NCBI GenBank assembly: GCA_934661105.1
Contig: CAKUIV010000003.1
Coordinates: 1 to 40,371 of the forward strand
Length of the DNA: 40,371 nucleotides
Direction of reading: 5' to 3'
Source: an uncultured Ellagibacter sp.
GTDB lineage: Bacteria > Actinomycetota > Coriobacteriia > Coriobacteriales > Eggerthellaceae
The translations under genes and the position numbers were made by a program. Positions 24,806-32,239 of the stretch are shown piece by piece. The notes under the pieces are model-generated. The model did not search any database. It saw only the letters and a program-made list of their open reading frames with translations, and had not been told where the DNA came from. Numbering within the stretch: the first letter of the stretch is position 1; the number at the start of each line of letters is the position of its first letter.

Positions 24806-25705
24806 ATGCATGACGCATTCACTCCCCTGCTCACCACGACCGATTGGAACGCGGAGTGGAAAGAGCTCCAGCGCGCGCGGCGCCACGCCGACGACGCCTC
24901 GTACTGGGATGAGCGCGCAAAGACCTTCACCACGAAGGACTCGCCAAACCCCTACGTCACGAGCTTCCTTGAACTGGCGAAGGTGCGAGACGGCGAAAGC
25001 GTCTTCGACATGGGATGCGGAACGGGGGCCATAGCGCTTCCCCTCGCGGCATCGGGACATAAGGTCACCGCGGCCGACTTCTCGCGCGGCATGCTCTCGG
25101 TCCTCCATGAGCGCGCGACGAGAGATGACGTATCGGGAATCGAAGCTATCCAGATGAGCTGGGAAGACGACTGGGAAGAGCACGGAGTCGCCCCGCGTTC
25201 CCACGATGTGTGCACCGCATCGCGCTCCATCGCGGTGGACGACATGCGCCTCGCGCTTCTGAAACTTTCGGCAGTCGCGCGCAGGCGCGCGTGCATCACG
25301 CTCCCCACCGGGTCCTCCCCCCGCACCGACGCACGCGTCCTCGACGCGCTCGGCCTTGCGAACCGCGTGGGGCGCGATCACCTGTACGCGATCGCGCTGC
25401 TCGTGAACCTCGGGTTCGAGCCTGAAGTCGGTTACATCAAAAGCGCCCGCCTCGACACGTTCTCATCCGTCGACGACGCCGTCGCGAAATACCGGGCCAT
25501 GGTCGAATCGCAGGCCGCCTTCGTACCGGAAAAGCGCGTCCAGATAGCCCTGGCAAAGCTCCGTCCGTGGGTGGAATCCCAACTCACCGAGAACGAGAAC
25601 GCTGGAAAGCCCGACGAGAAAGGCATCGAGCAGGGCGCTTTGCGCCTCATAACCCCACGCGTCATAAGCTGGGCCCACATTTCATGGAACGTCGATCGGA
25701 GTTAG
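24806..25705 (+). CDS. Class I SAM-dependent methyltransferase
   Basis: A 299-residue protein with a Rossmann-type methyltransferase domain: motif I is 'VFDMGCGTGAIALPLA' (about residues 66-81), followed by 'VTAADFSRGMLSVL' (the acidic residue binding the SAM ribose) and 'CTASRSIAVDD'. The C-terminal half ('NLGFEPEVGYIK') resembles small-molecule or tRNA-type methyltransferases; the substrate cannot be named. ATG 24806 follows GGAAAGGGC. It is divergent from thyX and followed by the Mop protein, 99 bases later with its own promoter. It may be transcribed alone. Confidence 0.75.
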   Translation: MHDAFTPLLTTTDWNAEWKELQRARRHADDASYWDERAKTFTTKDSPNPYVTSFLELAKVRDGESVFDMGCGTGAIALPLAASGHKVTAADFSRGMLSVLHERATRDDVSGIEAIQMSWEDDWEEHGVAPRSHDVCTASRSIAVDDMRLALLKLSAVARRRACITLPTGSSPRTDARVLDALGLANRVGRDHLYAIALLVNLGFEPEVGYIKSARLDTFSSVDDAVAKYRAMVESQAAFVPEKRVQIALAKLRPWVESQLTENENAGKPDEKGIEQGALRLITPRVISWAHISWNVDRS

Positions 25706-25729
25706 GAACCGAACCGGCACTTCCAGGCG

Positions 25730-25758
25730 TTGTGCCGATCGGAAGGGTTCTCTATACT
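25730..25758 (+). promoter_or_regulatory. Promoter of the di-Mop gene
   Basis: TTGTGC (25730-25735), a 17-base spacer and TATACT (25753-25758) give a start about 40 bases before the ATG at 25805. A molybdate-responsive site is not recognisable. Confidence 0.65.
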
Positions 25759-25804
25759 TGAGGGCAAGGAAAGGTTCGTCGATGAACAGAGGGGAATGTT
25801 TATC

Positions 25805-26233
25805 ATGCGCATTTCTGCACGTAACGTCATGAAGGGGACCATCACCGGCATCGAAGACGGCGCCGTGAACGGCATCGTCTCCATCGAGGTCGGGGGAACG
25901 ACGCTCATCTCGAGCATCACGATGGAGGCCATACGCGAACTCAAGCTCGAAGTCGGCATGTCGGCCTACGCCATCGTGAAGGCGAGCCACGTCATGTTCG
26001 CGAACGGAACGCAACCGCTTGCGAACCTTTCGGCGCGAAACCAGCTCGTCGGGCAGGTAAGCACGATCCGCGCCGGAGCGGTGAACGGTCGCGTCTCGCT
26101 CGAACTCGAGGACGGCAACATCATCACCGGATCCATCACCAACGCCGCCATCAAGGACCTGGGGCTCGAGGTCGGTAACCCTGCCGTGGCCATCATGAAG
26201 TCAAGCGATATCATGATCGGCGTCGACGACTAA
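25805..26233 (+). CDS. Di-Mop molybdate/tungstate-binding protein (molbindin-like)
   Basis: A 142-residue protein made of two tandem Mop (TOBE-type) domains, residues about 1-65 and 73-140. Both begin 'SARN' and contain 'G-x-V-S-I/L-E' and 'SSITMEAIRELKLEVGMSAYAIVKASHVMF' or 'GSITNAAIKDLGLEVGNPAVAIMKSSDIMI' patterns. Such proteins bind and store molybdate or tungstate as oligomers. ATG 25805 is chosen because AGAGGGG lies 10 bases in front; ATG 25796 is too close to it and ATG 25730 has none. The gene ends at a strong bidirectional terminator shared with rpmE. Relevance: organisms of this group use many molybdo-enzymes, but none is in this window. Confidence 0.9.
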   Translation: MRISARNVMKGTITGIEDGAVNGIVSIEVGGTTLISSITMEAIRELKLEVGMSAYAIVKASHVMFANGTQPLANLSARNQLVGQVSTIRAGAVNGRVSLELEDGNIITGSITNAAIKDLGLEVGNPAVAIMKSSDIMIGVDD

Positions 26234-26247
26234 CCGTCGCTGGGCAT

Positions 26248-26281
26248 AAAAAAGACCCGAGCATGTGCTCGGGTCTTTTTT
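26248..26281. terminator. Bidirectional terminator between the Mop gene and rpmE
   Basis: A long perfect stem, AAAAAAGACCCGAGC (26248-26262) with GCTCGGGTCTTTTTT (26267-26281), loop ATGT. It has A-runs and T-runs on both sides and so works on both strands. Confidence 0.95.
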
Positions 26282-26295
26282 TCGTGCAAGAAACG

Positions 26296-26760
26296 CTATT
26301 CGGCAGCCGGAGTCTCGACTTCGAGGGCAGCTTCGGCCTCGGTGTCGGCAGCAGCCTCGGCAGTGCCTTCAGCTTCAGCCGCAGCAGCGGCCTCGGCGGC
26401 ACGGGCAGCCTCTTCTTCGGCCTTCTTGGCGTACTCTTCAGCACGCTTGGCCTTTTCGGCAGCCTTCTTCTCACGCTCAGCCTTCTTGGCGGCTTCGGCC
26501 TCGGCAACGGCGGCAGCGCGCTTGGCCTTCTTGGCGGCCTCGCGCTCGGCAACCATGTCCTTCGCGGAGCCGAACTTGTCGGCGAAGCGCTGGACGCGTC
26601 CACCGGTGTCGATGAACTTCTGCTGGCCCGTGAAGAACGGGTGGCAGGCGTTGCAGATGTCAACGCGCAGCTCGGGCTTGGTGGAGCGGGTCTTGAACGT
26701 GTTGCCGCACGTGCACGTAACGGTGCACTCGACGTAATCCGGATGGATTCCTTGCTTCAT
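26296..26760 (-). CDS. rpmE: Ribosomal protein bL31 with long Ala/Glu/Lys tail
   Basis: Large-subunit ribosomal protein bL31, in the zinc-binding form: C16, C18, C36 and C39 match the usual C-x-C...C-x2-C, and 'HPFFTGQQKFIDTGGRVQRF' is the family core. The normal protein ends at about residue 70. Here it continues for ~84 residues made of Ala, Glu, Lys and Arg, which should form a long charged helix (AAKKAERE...KAKRAEEYAKKAEEEAARAAEAAA). The tail has no family match I know. ATG 26760 has AAAGGAGAACC. Single gene, with its own promoter and a structured leader, and a strong terminator after it. Confidence 0.93.
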   Translation of the reverse strand: MKQGIHPDYVECTVTCTCGNTFKTRSTKPELRVDICNACHPFFTGQQKFIDTGGRVQRFADKFGSAKDMVAEREAAKKAKRAAAVAEAEAAKKAEREKKAAEKAKRAEEYAKKAEEEAARAAEAAAAAEAEGTAEAAADTEAEAALEVETPAAE

Positions 26761-26779
26761 GTTGGTTCTCCTTTACCAT

Positions 26780-26800
26780 GCCTTGGTTTCCGACCAAGGC
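26780..26800 (-). ncRNA. Candidate rpmE leader RNA (L31-type)
   Basis: The ~48-base 5' leader contains GCCTTGGT (26780-26787) paired exactly with ACCAAGGC (26793-26800), loop 26788-26792, just before the ribosome site. A ribosomal leader called L31-Coriobacteria has been described, so this could be the autoregulatory site; I cannot verify the match to that model here. Confidence 0.45.
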
Positions 26801-26815
26801 GAGACAAGCCTTTTT

Positions 26816-26843
26816 ATAATACCATATCGTTTTCAGAATGCAA
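26816..26843 (-). promoter_or_regulatory. rpmE promoter
   Basis: Minus strand: TTGCAT (26843-26838), a 16-base spacer and TATTAT (26821-26816), with a predicted start near 26809. Confidence 0.6.
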
Positions 26844-26846
26844 TAT

Positions 26847-26884
26847 AAAACGAAGGGGAGGATCGTGCTCGATCCTCCCCTTCG
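26847..26884 (-). terminator. Terminator of the superoxide reductase gene
   Basis: A perfect 15-bp stem, 26851-26865 with 26870-26884, loop TGCT, followed on the minus strand by TTTTATATT. It lies 40 bases past the dfx stop and just upstream of the rpmE promoter. Confidence 0.9.
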
Positions 26885-26925
26885 CGATGCCTGCGCAAAC
26901 GGTCGGTCACTCGATTCGAGAAGCC

Positions 26926-27306
26926 TTAGATTTCGGCGACCCAGAGCCCGTGCAGATTGCAGTACTCGTACACCTTCACCGGTGCGTCGCCCGCAGCCAC
27001 GGCGAAATCGGCCTGCGGCTTGTCAGCCGAGGAAAGCTCGACGATCTGATAGCCCTTTTCGGTGACAAGGCAGACGAACGAGATGAGATGTTCGTCGGTC
27101 ATCGGATGCTCGATGCTGCCAACCTCCACATGAACCGCGTTCCCATTGACCGTAACGACGGGAACGTGCTTTTCCGCAGCCGCATCGGTCGAGTTCGCGA
27201 CGAGCTCGCTCATCTTTTCACCGCAGCACGAGAGCGGCACCTTCTTATCGAACGGCTTCACGGCGACGTTGCCGCAATGATTGCACTTGAAGAATTTCAC
27301 ATCCAT
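26926..27306 (-). CDS. dfx: Desulfoferrodoxin-type superoxide reductase
   Basis: Reduces superoxide to peroxide without making O2, a protection used by anaerobes. It has both iron sites: the N-terminal rubredoxin-like centre I (C8, C11, C27, C28 in 'FKCNHCGN' and 'LSCCGEKM'), and centre II (H47, H67, H73, C116, H119 in 'EKHVPVV', 'VHVEVGSIEHPMTDEH' and 'YCNLHGLW'), with numbering close to the characterised enzyme. 126 residues is normal. ATG 27306 is preceded by AAAGGAA. It has its own leader of about 90 bases behind lgt and a strong terminator. It agrees with a strictly anaerobic or oxygen-sensitive host. Confidence 0.95.
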   Translation of the reverse strand: MDVKFFKCNHCGNVAVKPFDKKVPLSCCGEKMSELVANSTDAAAEKHVPVVTVNGNAVHVEVGSIEHPMTDEHLISFVCLVTEKGYQIVELSSADKPQADFAVAAGDAPVKVYEYCNLHGLWVAEI

Positions 27307-27336
27307 GGCGATTCCTTTCCAAACCCCCTGATGACA

Positions 27337-27353
27337 CGCGACGCTCTGTCGCG
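27337..27353 (-). terminator. Small hairpin between lgt and dfx
   Basis: CGCGAC (27337-27342) pairs with GTCGCG (27348-27353). It is short and lacks a uridine run. It may be a weak terminator after lgt. Confidence 0.3.
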
Positions 27354-27399
27354 CATCGCGAACGGCAGACCTTGCGTCTCGCTCGCTCTGGCTTGCATG

Positions 27400-28233
27400 T
27401 TAGCGCTTTTCGTTATCGATAGATAGTCCTTGTTGAGACTTCTTCGCAATAAGTGCATAAGCGAACACGGCGAGACCTATCGCGATAAGCGGAACTGAGA
27501 GAACCTGCCCCATCGTAAGCCAACCGCCCCATAGATATCCTAACTGCGCGTCCGGTTCACGAACGAATTCGATGACGAATCGAAAACATCCGTACAGCAC
27601 AAGAAAGGTACCGAGGAACGTCCCCTGGGGACGCGGCGGCGTTTTGCGAGAGAGCGCGAACAGGATGATGAACAGGAGCACGCCCTCGAGCAGCGCCTCG
27701 TAAAGTTGCGACGGATGGCGCGGTAGCGTTCCCGCGGCGCCGCCGAACACCACGCCCCACGGCGCGTCGGTCACAGCACCCCACAGCTCGCCGTTCACGA
27801 AGTTGGCGCAGCGGCCGAAGAACAGCCCGACCGGAGCGACGATACAGCCCATGTCGGCAAGCGTGAGATAGGGAATGCGGGTCAACCGCGCAGCGACGAT
27901 GCCCGAAAGCAGCGCGCCGATAAGCCCGCCATGGAAGCTCATGCCGCCCTTCGAAAAAGCGAGGATATCTTCCGGATGCTCGAAGTAGTAGCCGTCGCCG
28001 TAGAAAAGGACGTACCCGAGCCTTCCTCCGACGATGACCCCGACAACGACGCAGAGCATAATGGTGATAAGCGAGTCGGAATCAACGTGCACCTTCCACC
28101 TGCGGGAAAGGCGCATGATGAGAAGCGCGGCGCAGATGAATCCGAGCACATAGGCGATGCCGTACCAGCGAACAGTAAACGGCCCGATCGCAAAGGCGAC
28201 CGGGTCGAGATGTTGATAGATGTCGTTAAGCAA
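27400..28233 (-). CDS. lgt: Prolipoprotein diacylglyceryl transferase
   Basis: An inner-membrane enzyme that transfers a diacylglyceryl group from phosphatidylglycerol to the lipobox Cys of prolipoproteins. 277 residues with about seven membrane segments. Hallmarks are 'GGMSFHGGLIGALLSG' (catalytic His), 'FGRCANFVNGELWG' (conserved Arg, Asn and Glu), 'HPSQLYEA' and 'RFVIEFVREPD'. The start is a TTG at 28233 behind GGGAGGG (ATG is absent near). It lies five bases past a small zinc-ribbon gene, so they are one operon. Confidence 0.96.
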   Translation of the reverse strand: MLNDIYQHLDPVAFAIGPFTVRWYGIAYVLGFICAALLIMRLSRRWKVHVDSDSLITIMLCVVVGVIVGGRLGYVLFYGDGYYFEHPEDILAFSKGGMSFHGGLIGALLSGIVAARLTRIPYLTLADMGCIVAPVGLFFGRCANFVNGELWGAVTDAPWGVVFGGAAGTLPRHPSQLYEALLEGVLLFIILFALSRKTPPRPQGTFLGTFLVLYGCFRFVIEFVREPDAQLGYLWGGWLTMGQVLSVPLIAIGLAVFAYALIAKKSQQGLSIDNEKR

Positions 28234-28238
28234 GAAGG

Positions 28239-28457
28239 CTATTCCCTCCCCATTCCCGCGCCGACTTCGATTGCGGCGAACCGGACTTCCTCACGCAAGG
28301 CAAGGGGTATCGTTTGCACAGACGATACCCGAGCCCCGCATTTCGGGCACCTGAGCGTGAACAGGGCGATATCGCTCCTCAGAACCATCATCGACTCATA
28401 GCCGCATACGTCGAGGTTCCTCTCCCCGCATGCGGGACAGCTCAATCCCACAGCCAC
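28239..28457 (-). CDS. Small zinc-ribbon protein upstream of lgt
   Basis: A 72-residue protein with two CxxC pairs, C7-x2-C10 (CPAC) and C37-x2-C40 (CPKC), which together form a zinc ribbon; C18 is extra. The start is GTG 28457 with AGAGGGG nine bases upstream, and the stop is five bases before the lgt start. I do not recognise the family. The last 20 residues are non-polar/acidic. A role in regulating or supporting the lgt transcript cannot be deduced. Confidence comes from the ribosome site, the tight spacing and the intact zinc motif. Confidence 0.75.
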   Translation of the reverse strand: MAVGLSCPACGERNLDVCGYESMMVLRSDIALFTLRCPKCGARVSSVQTIPLALREEVRFAAIEVGAGMGRE

Positions 28458-28554
28458 GACAACACCCCTCTCCGCGGAATCATCCGCCGCTTTCCCAGCA
28501 TTGTACCAGTTCGCACGACAGCGACATACGAAACCCGCCGGCGATGCTCCCGCG

Positions 28555-28845
28555 CTACAAGATGAAGCGGCTGCGGCTGCCGAGCTTGTGCTCGATGCGC
28601 GGGCATTCCTCGATGCTCGGGCCGTGAGTCAGGAAGAACGTGCAGAAGTGGCACACTTCCTTGACGGCGGCGTCGAACCCGCGGTCGGGATTGAGCAGTA
28701 CCGCGAAGTCGTCGCATACCTCATGCGTCGGCCTGAAGCACGCAGCGAAATGACAGTCGGCCGGGCACGGTTCGCCCGGCGTGTTGTGCGGGCAGCGAGA
28801 CTGCATCTCGTCGTCGCACCCGCGCTGTTCCCAACAATGCGACAT
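28555..28845 (-). CDS. Small cysteine-rich protein
   Basis: A 96-residue protein with ten cysteines (C4, C10, C18, C27, C31, C36, C44, C65, C68, C81). The opening 'CWEQRGCDDEMQSRCP' recalls small 'CWE..C..CP' iron-sulfur or zinc-binding domains seen in anaerobes, and 'EVCHFCTFF' gives another CxxC pair. It has no membrane segment. ATG 28845 follows AGAGGGGATC; a farther Met at 28878 has no ribosome site. Function unknown. It sits between a NifU-domain gene and a zinc-ribbon gene, so a metal or cluster role is plausible but not shown. Confidence 0.75.
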   Translation of the reverse strand: MSHCWEQRGCDDEMQSRCPHNTPGEPCPADCHFAACFRPTHEVCDDFAVLLNPDRGFDAAVKEVCHFCTFFLTHGPSIEECPRIEHKLGSRSRFIL

Positions 28846-28882
28846 GATCCCCTCTTTCGAACCCGAAAATCTCGTCAAACAA

Positions 28883-28910
28883 CGAAGGGCGGGGTGTCCC
28901 CCGCCCTTCG
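28883..28910 (-). terminator. Terminator after the NifU-domain gene
   Basis: A perfect 12-bp stem, CGAAGGGCGGGG (28883-28894) with CCCCGCCCTTCG (28899-28910), loop TGTC. On the minus strand only TTGTTTG follows, so read-through to the next gene is possible. Confidence 0.7.
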
Positions 28911-28934
28911 CCTTGCTTCGAATCGATGCGCCGC

Positions 28935-29174
28935 CTAGAATTCCTCGTGATACGGGACAACGCGCTCGACACCGGGCACACGCTCCTTGAGAATGCGCTC
29001 GACGCCGTTCGCAAGCGTCATCTCAGACATCGGGCAGCCCTTGCATGCGCCCTGAAGCTCGACGGTCACAACACCGGACTCGTCGACGTCGATGAGCGTG
29101 ACGTCGCCGCCATCAGCCTGCAGGCTCGGACGGATAAGCTCGAGCACAGCAGCCACATCAGATTTCTCTACCAT
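28935..29174 (-). CDS. NifU C-terminal-domain iron-sulfur protein
   Basis: A 79-residue stand-alone NifU C-terminal (NfuA-type) domain that carries and transfers iron-sulfur clusters. 'VLELIRPSLQADGGDVTLIDVDESGVVTVELQGACKGCPMSEMTLANGVERIL' is the complete family pattern, with the cluster cysteines in C-x2-C (CKGC). ATG 29174 (MVEKSD) has GGAG upstream; ATG 29192 has no ribosome site. It is followed by a terminator-like hairpin and then the Cys-rich protein gene. It may supply clusters for the radical SAM and fumarase enzymes coded nearby, which is an inference. Confidence 0.92.
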   Translation of the reverse strand: MVEKSDVAAVLELIRPSLQADGGDVTLIDVDESGVVTVELQGACKGCPMSEMTLANGVERILKERVPGVERVVPYHEEF

Positions 29175-29270
29175 GGATAACTCCTTTATCAAGATGTATA
29201 AGCTCAGGCATCAATCTTACCATAGCGAGACGTTCGCGCATGAAACAAGCGGGAAACGTCTCGTCGTCGA

Positions 29271-30773
29271 TCATTCGATAGGTTGCCAATCCTTGCCCAC
29301 GATCACAAGCACGTTGGTGTCGAAGGTGTAGTAATCTCCGCCGTTCACTGCACGCCCCGTGTCGACCATCTTCACGATCGTGTTCGCGGCCGCCTCGTAG
29401 GCTTCGTCTCGGTAGATGACGAGCGTGTCGGTGTAGTTGCCGGAATCGTCGACGTTGCCGATGTTCCCAACGGAGAAGCCCTTGTCACTGAGAAGCGCAC
29501 CCATTTTCGCCCCGACGCCGGCAACGCCGCCGCCGTTCCGGATCTCAACGGTGATGCCAGTCGGATCAGACACCGTTTCGGCTTCCTGCGACGCCGACGG
29601 GTCGGACCCTGCGTTCACGTTTTCCATGACCGTCTTCCATTGGGACGAGGATGCGTTGAAAACCGACACGCCGTCGGAGGTGCCTGAGCTACCGGGCACG
29701 CATGTCGCATAGACCGTCGCGCTGCTCAAAGGCCGAAGCTCGTTCGCAAGCGAAATGACCTGCGATGAGGAAAGATCAGTCTGCACGCCTTGCGCGATCG
29801 AATCGAGCTCCGTCGCGAAATCGAGCCCCCCTGCTTCGAGAAGCCGCTCGGCGAGCGCGCGCGTAAACGACGTCCTGTTGCCCGCCTGCGTCTCAACGCC
29901 GCCAGCGTAGTTGCTCGCCCGCAACATAACAAGCGCGCTGTCCCCATCGAGCACCTGATTCCCAGAGGCAAGGTAGATGTCGCCCGCATACGGGTCGTCG
30001 ACGTCTTCGGAAAGCGTCATGCCGACGCCGCCTGCCAAGGACACGAGTTCCTTGAGTCCCGCCTCGTCCGTTTTCACGATATGGGCGATGCTGGCGCCCG
30101 AAAAACTCGCCACGGCGTTCACAAGCGCCTCGTCGCCCCCGAGCGTCTCGGCGTCGTAGAGCGGATGGGTCTTTCCATCCGACAGGTTCACGGCAAGGTT
30201 CGAAGGAATCGACACGGCGGTGAGAACACGCGAGGATCCGTCGATGCGAACGAGAAGGTACGCGTTGTTTTCGGCCCCTGAAGTACCCTTCGGGGACCCG
30301 AGGTTCGCCGTACATAGCACATAAAACGGTTCACCATCCTTCGCGGCGACAAGCGCGTTCTTCGCGTTCGAATCGACAAGCGAGAGCTTCGAGCTCGATG
30401 CATTGAAGAAGACCGCGACGCCAACCCCCACGGCGACGAGTACGATAACGAGAACCGACGCGATCCCGACGAACGCGCGCTTGGCGCCGCTCTTTCGCTG
30501 CATATCCTGGACATAGCCGCGCTGGTTCACCCGACGCGAATACGCTTGGAAGCTTTCACGGGTCGACGTATCGGGAACGACCGTCTCGACGATGCCGCGC
30601 GCCGCACGGCGTTTCTTGCGCGAATTCGAGAACCCGACCGACGAGGCGTTCATGCGACGGGCATGTCGAGGCGCTCCACCGCGCGTGACGTGCGTGCCGA
30701 TGGTCGAGTTGTTCATCGTGCGCGACGTGTGCTTCGACTGAGCCGCGCTGAATCCCTTGTTCTTCTTGAACAT
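29271..30773 (-). CDS. LytR-CpsA-Psr-like protein with LytR_C domain, altered active site
   Basis: A 500-residue protein with a basic, disordered N-terminus (about 1-95), a membrane segment at 100-125, an LCP-like domain (about 145-325) and a C-terminal LytR_C domain (ITVEIRNGGGVAGVGAKM...VLVIVGKDW, about 415-500). LCP proteins attach teichoic acids or other glycans to peptidoglycan from polyprenyl carriers. Here the usual 'SIPRD' reads 'SIPSN', and the Arg-rich region after 'LDG-x-x-AL' reads 'LRASNYAGGVETQAGNR', so the phosphate-binding Arg/Asp pair is missing. It lies 12 bases after murA, so it is in a cell-wall operon. Enzymatic activity is doubtful; a scaffold or sensor role is an inference. 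Confidence 0.75.
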   Translation of the reverse strand: MFKKNKGFSAAQSKHTSRTMNNSTIGTHVTRGGAPRHARRMNASSVGFSNSRKKRRAARGIVETVVPDTSTRESFQAYSRRVNQRGYVQDMQRKSGAKRAFVGIASVLVIVLVAVGVGVAVFFNASSSKLSLVDSNAKNALVAAKDGEPFYVLCTANLGSPKGTSGAENNAYLLVRIDGSSRVLTAVSIPSNLAVNLSDGKTHPLYDAETLGGDEALVNAVASFSGASIAHIVKTDEAGLKELVSLAGGVGMTLSEDVDDPYAGDIYLASGNQVLDGDSALVMLRASNYAGGVETQAGNRTSFTRALAERLLEAGGLDFATELDSIAQGVQTDLSSSQVISLANELRPLSSATVYATCVPGSSGTSDGVSVFNASSSQWKTVMENVNAGSDPSASQEAETVSDPTGITVEIRNGGGVAGVGAKMGALLSDKGFSVGNIGNVDDSGNYTDTLVIYRDEAYEAAANTIVKMVDTGRAVNGGDYYTFDTNVLVIVGKDWQPIE

Positions 30774-30785
30774 CAGCCGAAAAAC

Positions 30786-32066
30786 CTATTCGTTTTCCAC
30801 GGCCACACGGGAAACGCTGGCGCCGAGCGAGGCAAGCTTGCCGACGTAGTCTTCGTACCCGCGATCGATATGGCGGATCTCGTGAACGCGCGTCTCGCCC
30901 TCGGCGACGATGCCCGCAAGAACAAGGGCCGCTCCGGCGCGAAGGTCGGTCGCCTTCACGGGAGCCCCCTGTAGATGAGGCACGCCATGGACGAGCGCAT
31001 GATGATCCTCGATCGTGATGTCGGCTCCCATGCGCGAAAGCTCTGCAGCGAACATGAAGCGATTTTCGAACACGTTCTCGGTAATGACGGACGGCCCTTC
31101 GGCAAGGGAAGCGAGCAGCATGAACTGCGCCTGGAGATCGGTCGGAAAGCCAGGGTGAGGAAGCGTCTGGATATCGATCGCGCGAAGCGGCCCTTCGCGC
31201 TTCACCGTGATCCAGTCATCGCCGGTCTCGATAGAACAGCCCATCGCGGAGAGCTTCATGAGCGCCATCCGCAAAAACGAGGGATCGATGCCGCGGACCG
31301 TCACCGGCCCGCCCGTCAACGCACCGCCGACGAGAAACGTTCCCGCTTCGATGCGATCACCCACCGTCGTATGCTCACACGGTTTCATCGAGGAAAGGGG
31401 CACACCCTCGACATGAATCGACGAGGTACCGGCACCGCTCACCCGCGCGCCCATGCTCACAAGCATGTTCGCCAGATCGGCGATCTCGGGTTCGCGCGCC
31501 GCGTTCTCGATAACGGTCGATCCCTTGGCGACGACGGCGGCCATGAGCGTGTTCTCCGTCGCACCGACGCTCGGGAACTCGAGCATGACATGTGCGCCAT
31601 GAAGCCCGTTCGGGGTGGTCGCATGCAAGACGCCGTGTTTGTTGTCGAAGTGGACGCCGAGCGCCTCGAGCCCGACAAGATGCATGTCGATCTTGCGCGC
31701 GCCGATCTGGCAACCGCCCGGCATCGCCACGTGCGCCTCGCCGAATCGGCCGATCAAAGGCCCAAGAACCGAAATACTCGCACGCATTTTGGAAACGAGC
31801 TCGTAGGGCGTCTCGCATTTGTCGACGCGTGCGGTATCGACGACGAGCGAATGATTCTCCGCGCGTTCGACATCGGCACCGAGGCAGCGCAAAACCTGCG
31901 ACATAATCTCGATATCGGAAATGCGCGGCACATTGTGGAGCACGGTTCTTCCCTGCCCGAGAAGAGCAGCGGCGATCAGCTTGAGCGCCGAGTTCTTCGC
32001 GCCCGACACCCGAACCTCACCGGCGAGCGCATCGTTTCCTTCGACGATGATGATTTCGTTCGACAT
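30786..32066 (-). CDS. murA: UDP-N-acetylglucosamine 1-carboxyvinyltransferase
   Basis: The first committed step of peptidoglycan synthesis: transfers enolpyruvate from PEP to UDP-GlcNAc. 426 residues from ATG 32066 (MSNEIIIVEG), behind AGAAGG. 'GAKNSALKLIAAALLG' is the N-terminal motif. The catalytic loop 'AMPGGCQIGARKIDMH' has the Cys targeted by fosfomycin (so the enzyme looks sensitive). 'TDLQAQFMLLAS' and 'TDLRAGAALVLAG' match the C-terminal substrate sites. A TATAAT at 32152-32157 on the minus strand, just after the tsf terminator, may start it. Confidence 0.96.
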   Translation of the reverse strand: MSNEIIIVEGNDALAGEVRVSGAKNSALKLIAAALLGQGRTVLHNVPRISDIEIMSQVLRCLGADVERAENHSLVVDTARVDKCETPYELVSKMRASISVLGPLIGRFGEAHVAMPGGCQIGARKIDMHLVGLEALGVHFDNKHGVLHATTPNGLHGAHVMLEFPSVGATENTLMAAVVAKGSTVIENAAREPEIADLANMLVSMGARVSGAGTSSIHVEGVPLSSMKPCEHTTVGDRIEAGTFLVGGALTGGPVTVRGIDPSFLRMALMKLSAMGCSIETGDDWITVKREGPLRAIDIQTLPHPGFPTDLQAQFMLLASLAEGPSVITENVFENRFMFAAELSRMGADITIEDHHALVHGVPHLQGAPVKATDLRAGAALVLAGIVAEGETRVHEIRHIDRGYEDYVGKLASLGASVSRVAVENE

Positions 32067-32151
32067 GGAGAACACCTTCTATCGTTAGCGCATGCGAAAA
32101 CCCGCCGCTCCCCTCGCGGCCGCATACGGGACATTGGTTTCGACACGAGCC

Positions 32152-32157
32152 ATTATA
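32152..32157 (-). promoter_or_regulatory. murA -10 box placed directly after the tsf terminator
   Basis: A perfect TATAAT on the minus strand, overlapping the end of the T-tract of the tsf terminator. No good -35 box is visible. It leaves a leader of about 80 bases for murA. Confidence 0.45.
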
Positions 32158-32159
32158 AA

Positions 32160-32187
32160 AAGCGAAAGCCCGCATTGCGCGGGCCTT
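32160..32187 (-). terminator. tsf terminator
   Basis: Stem GCCCGC/GCGGGC with a short bulge (about 32166-32187), followed on the minus strand by TTTCGCTTTTTAT. Confidence 0.8.
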
Positions 32188-32239
32188 CACAAGTAAAGCA
32201 GTATCGAGTGGCGCCAAAGCGAAGTGCGCGGTTTATGCG

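Noticed and set aside
26248..26884. CRISPR-like repeated hairpins near rpmE
   Set aside because: They are single terminators and a leader hairpin with different sequences; there are no regularly spaced repeats.
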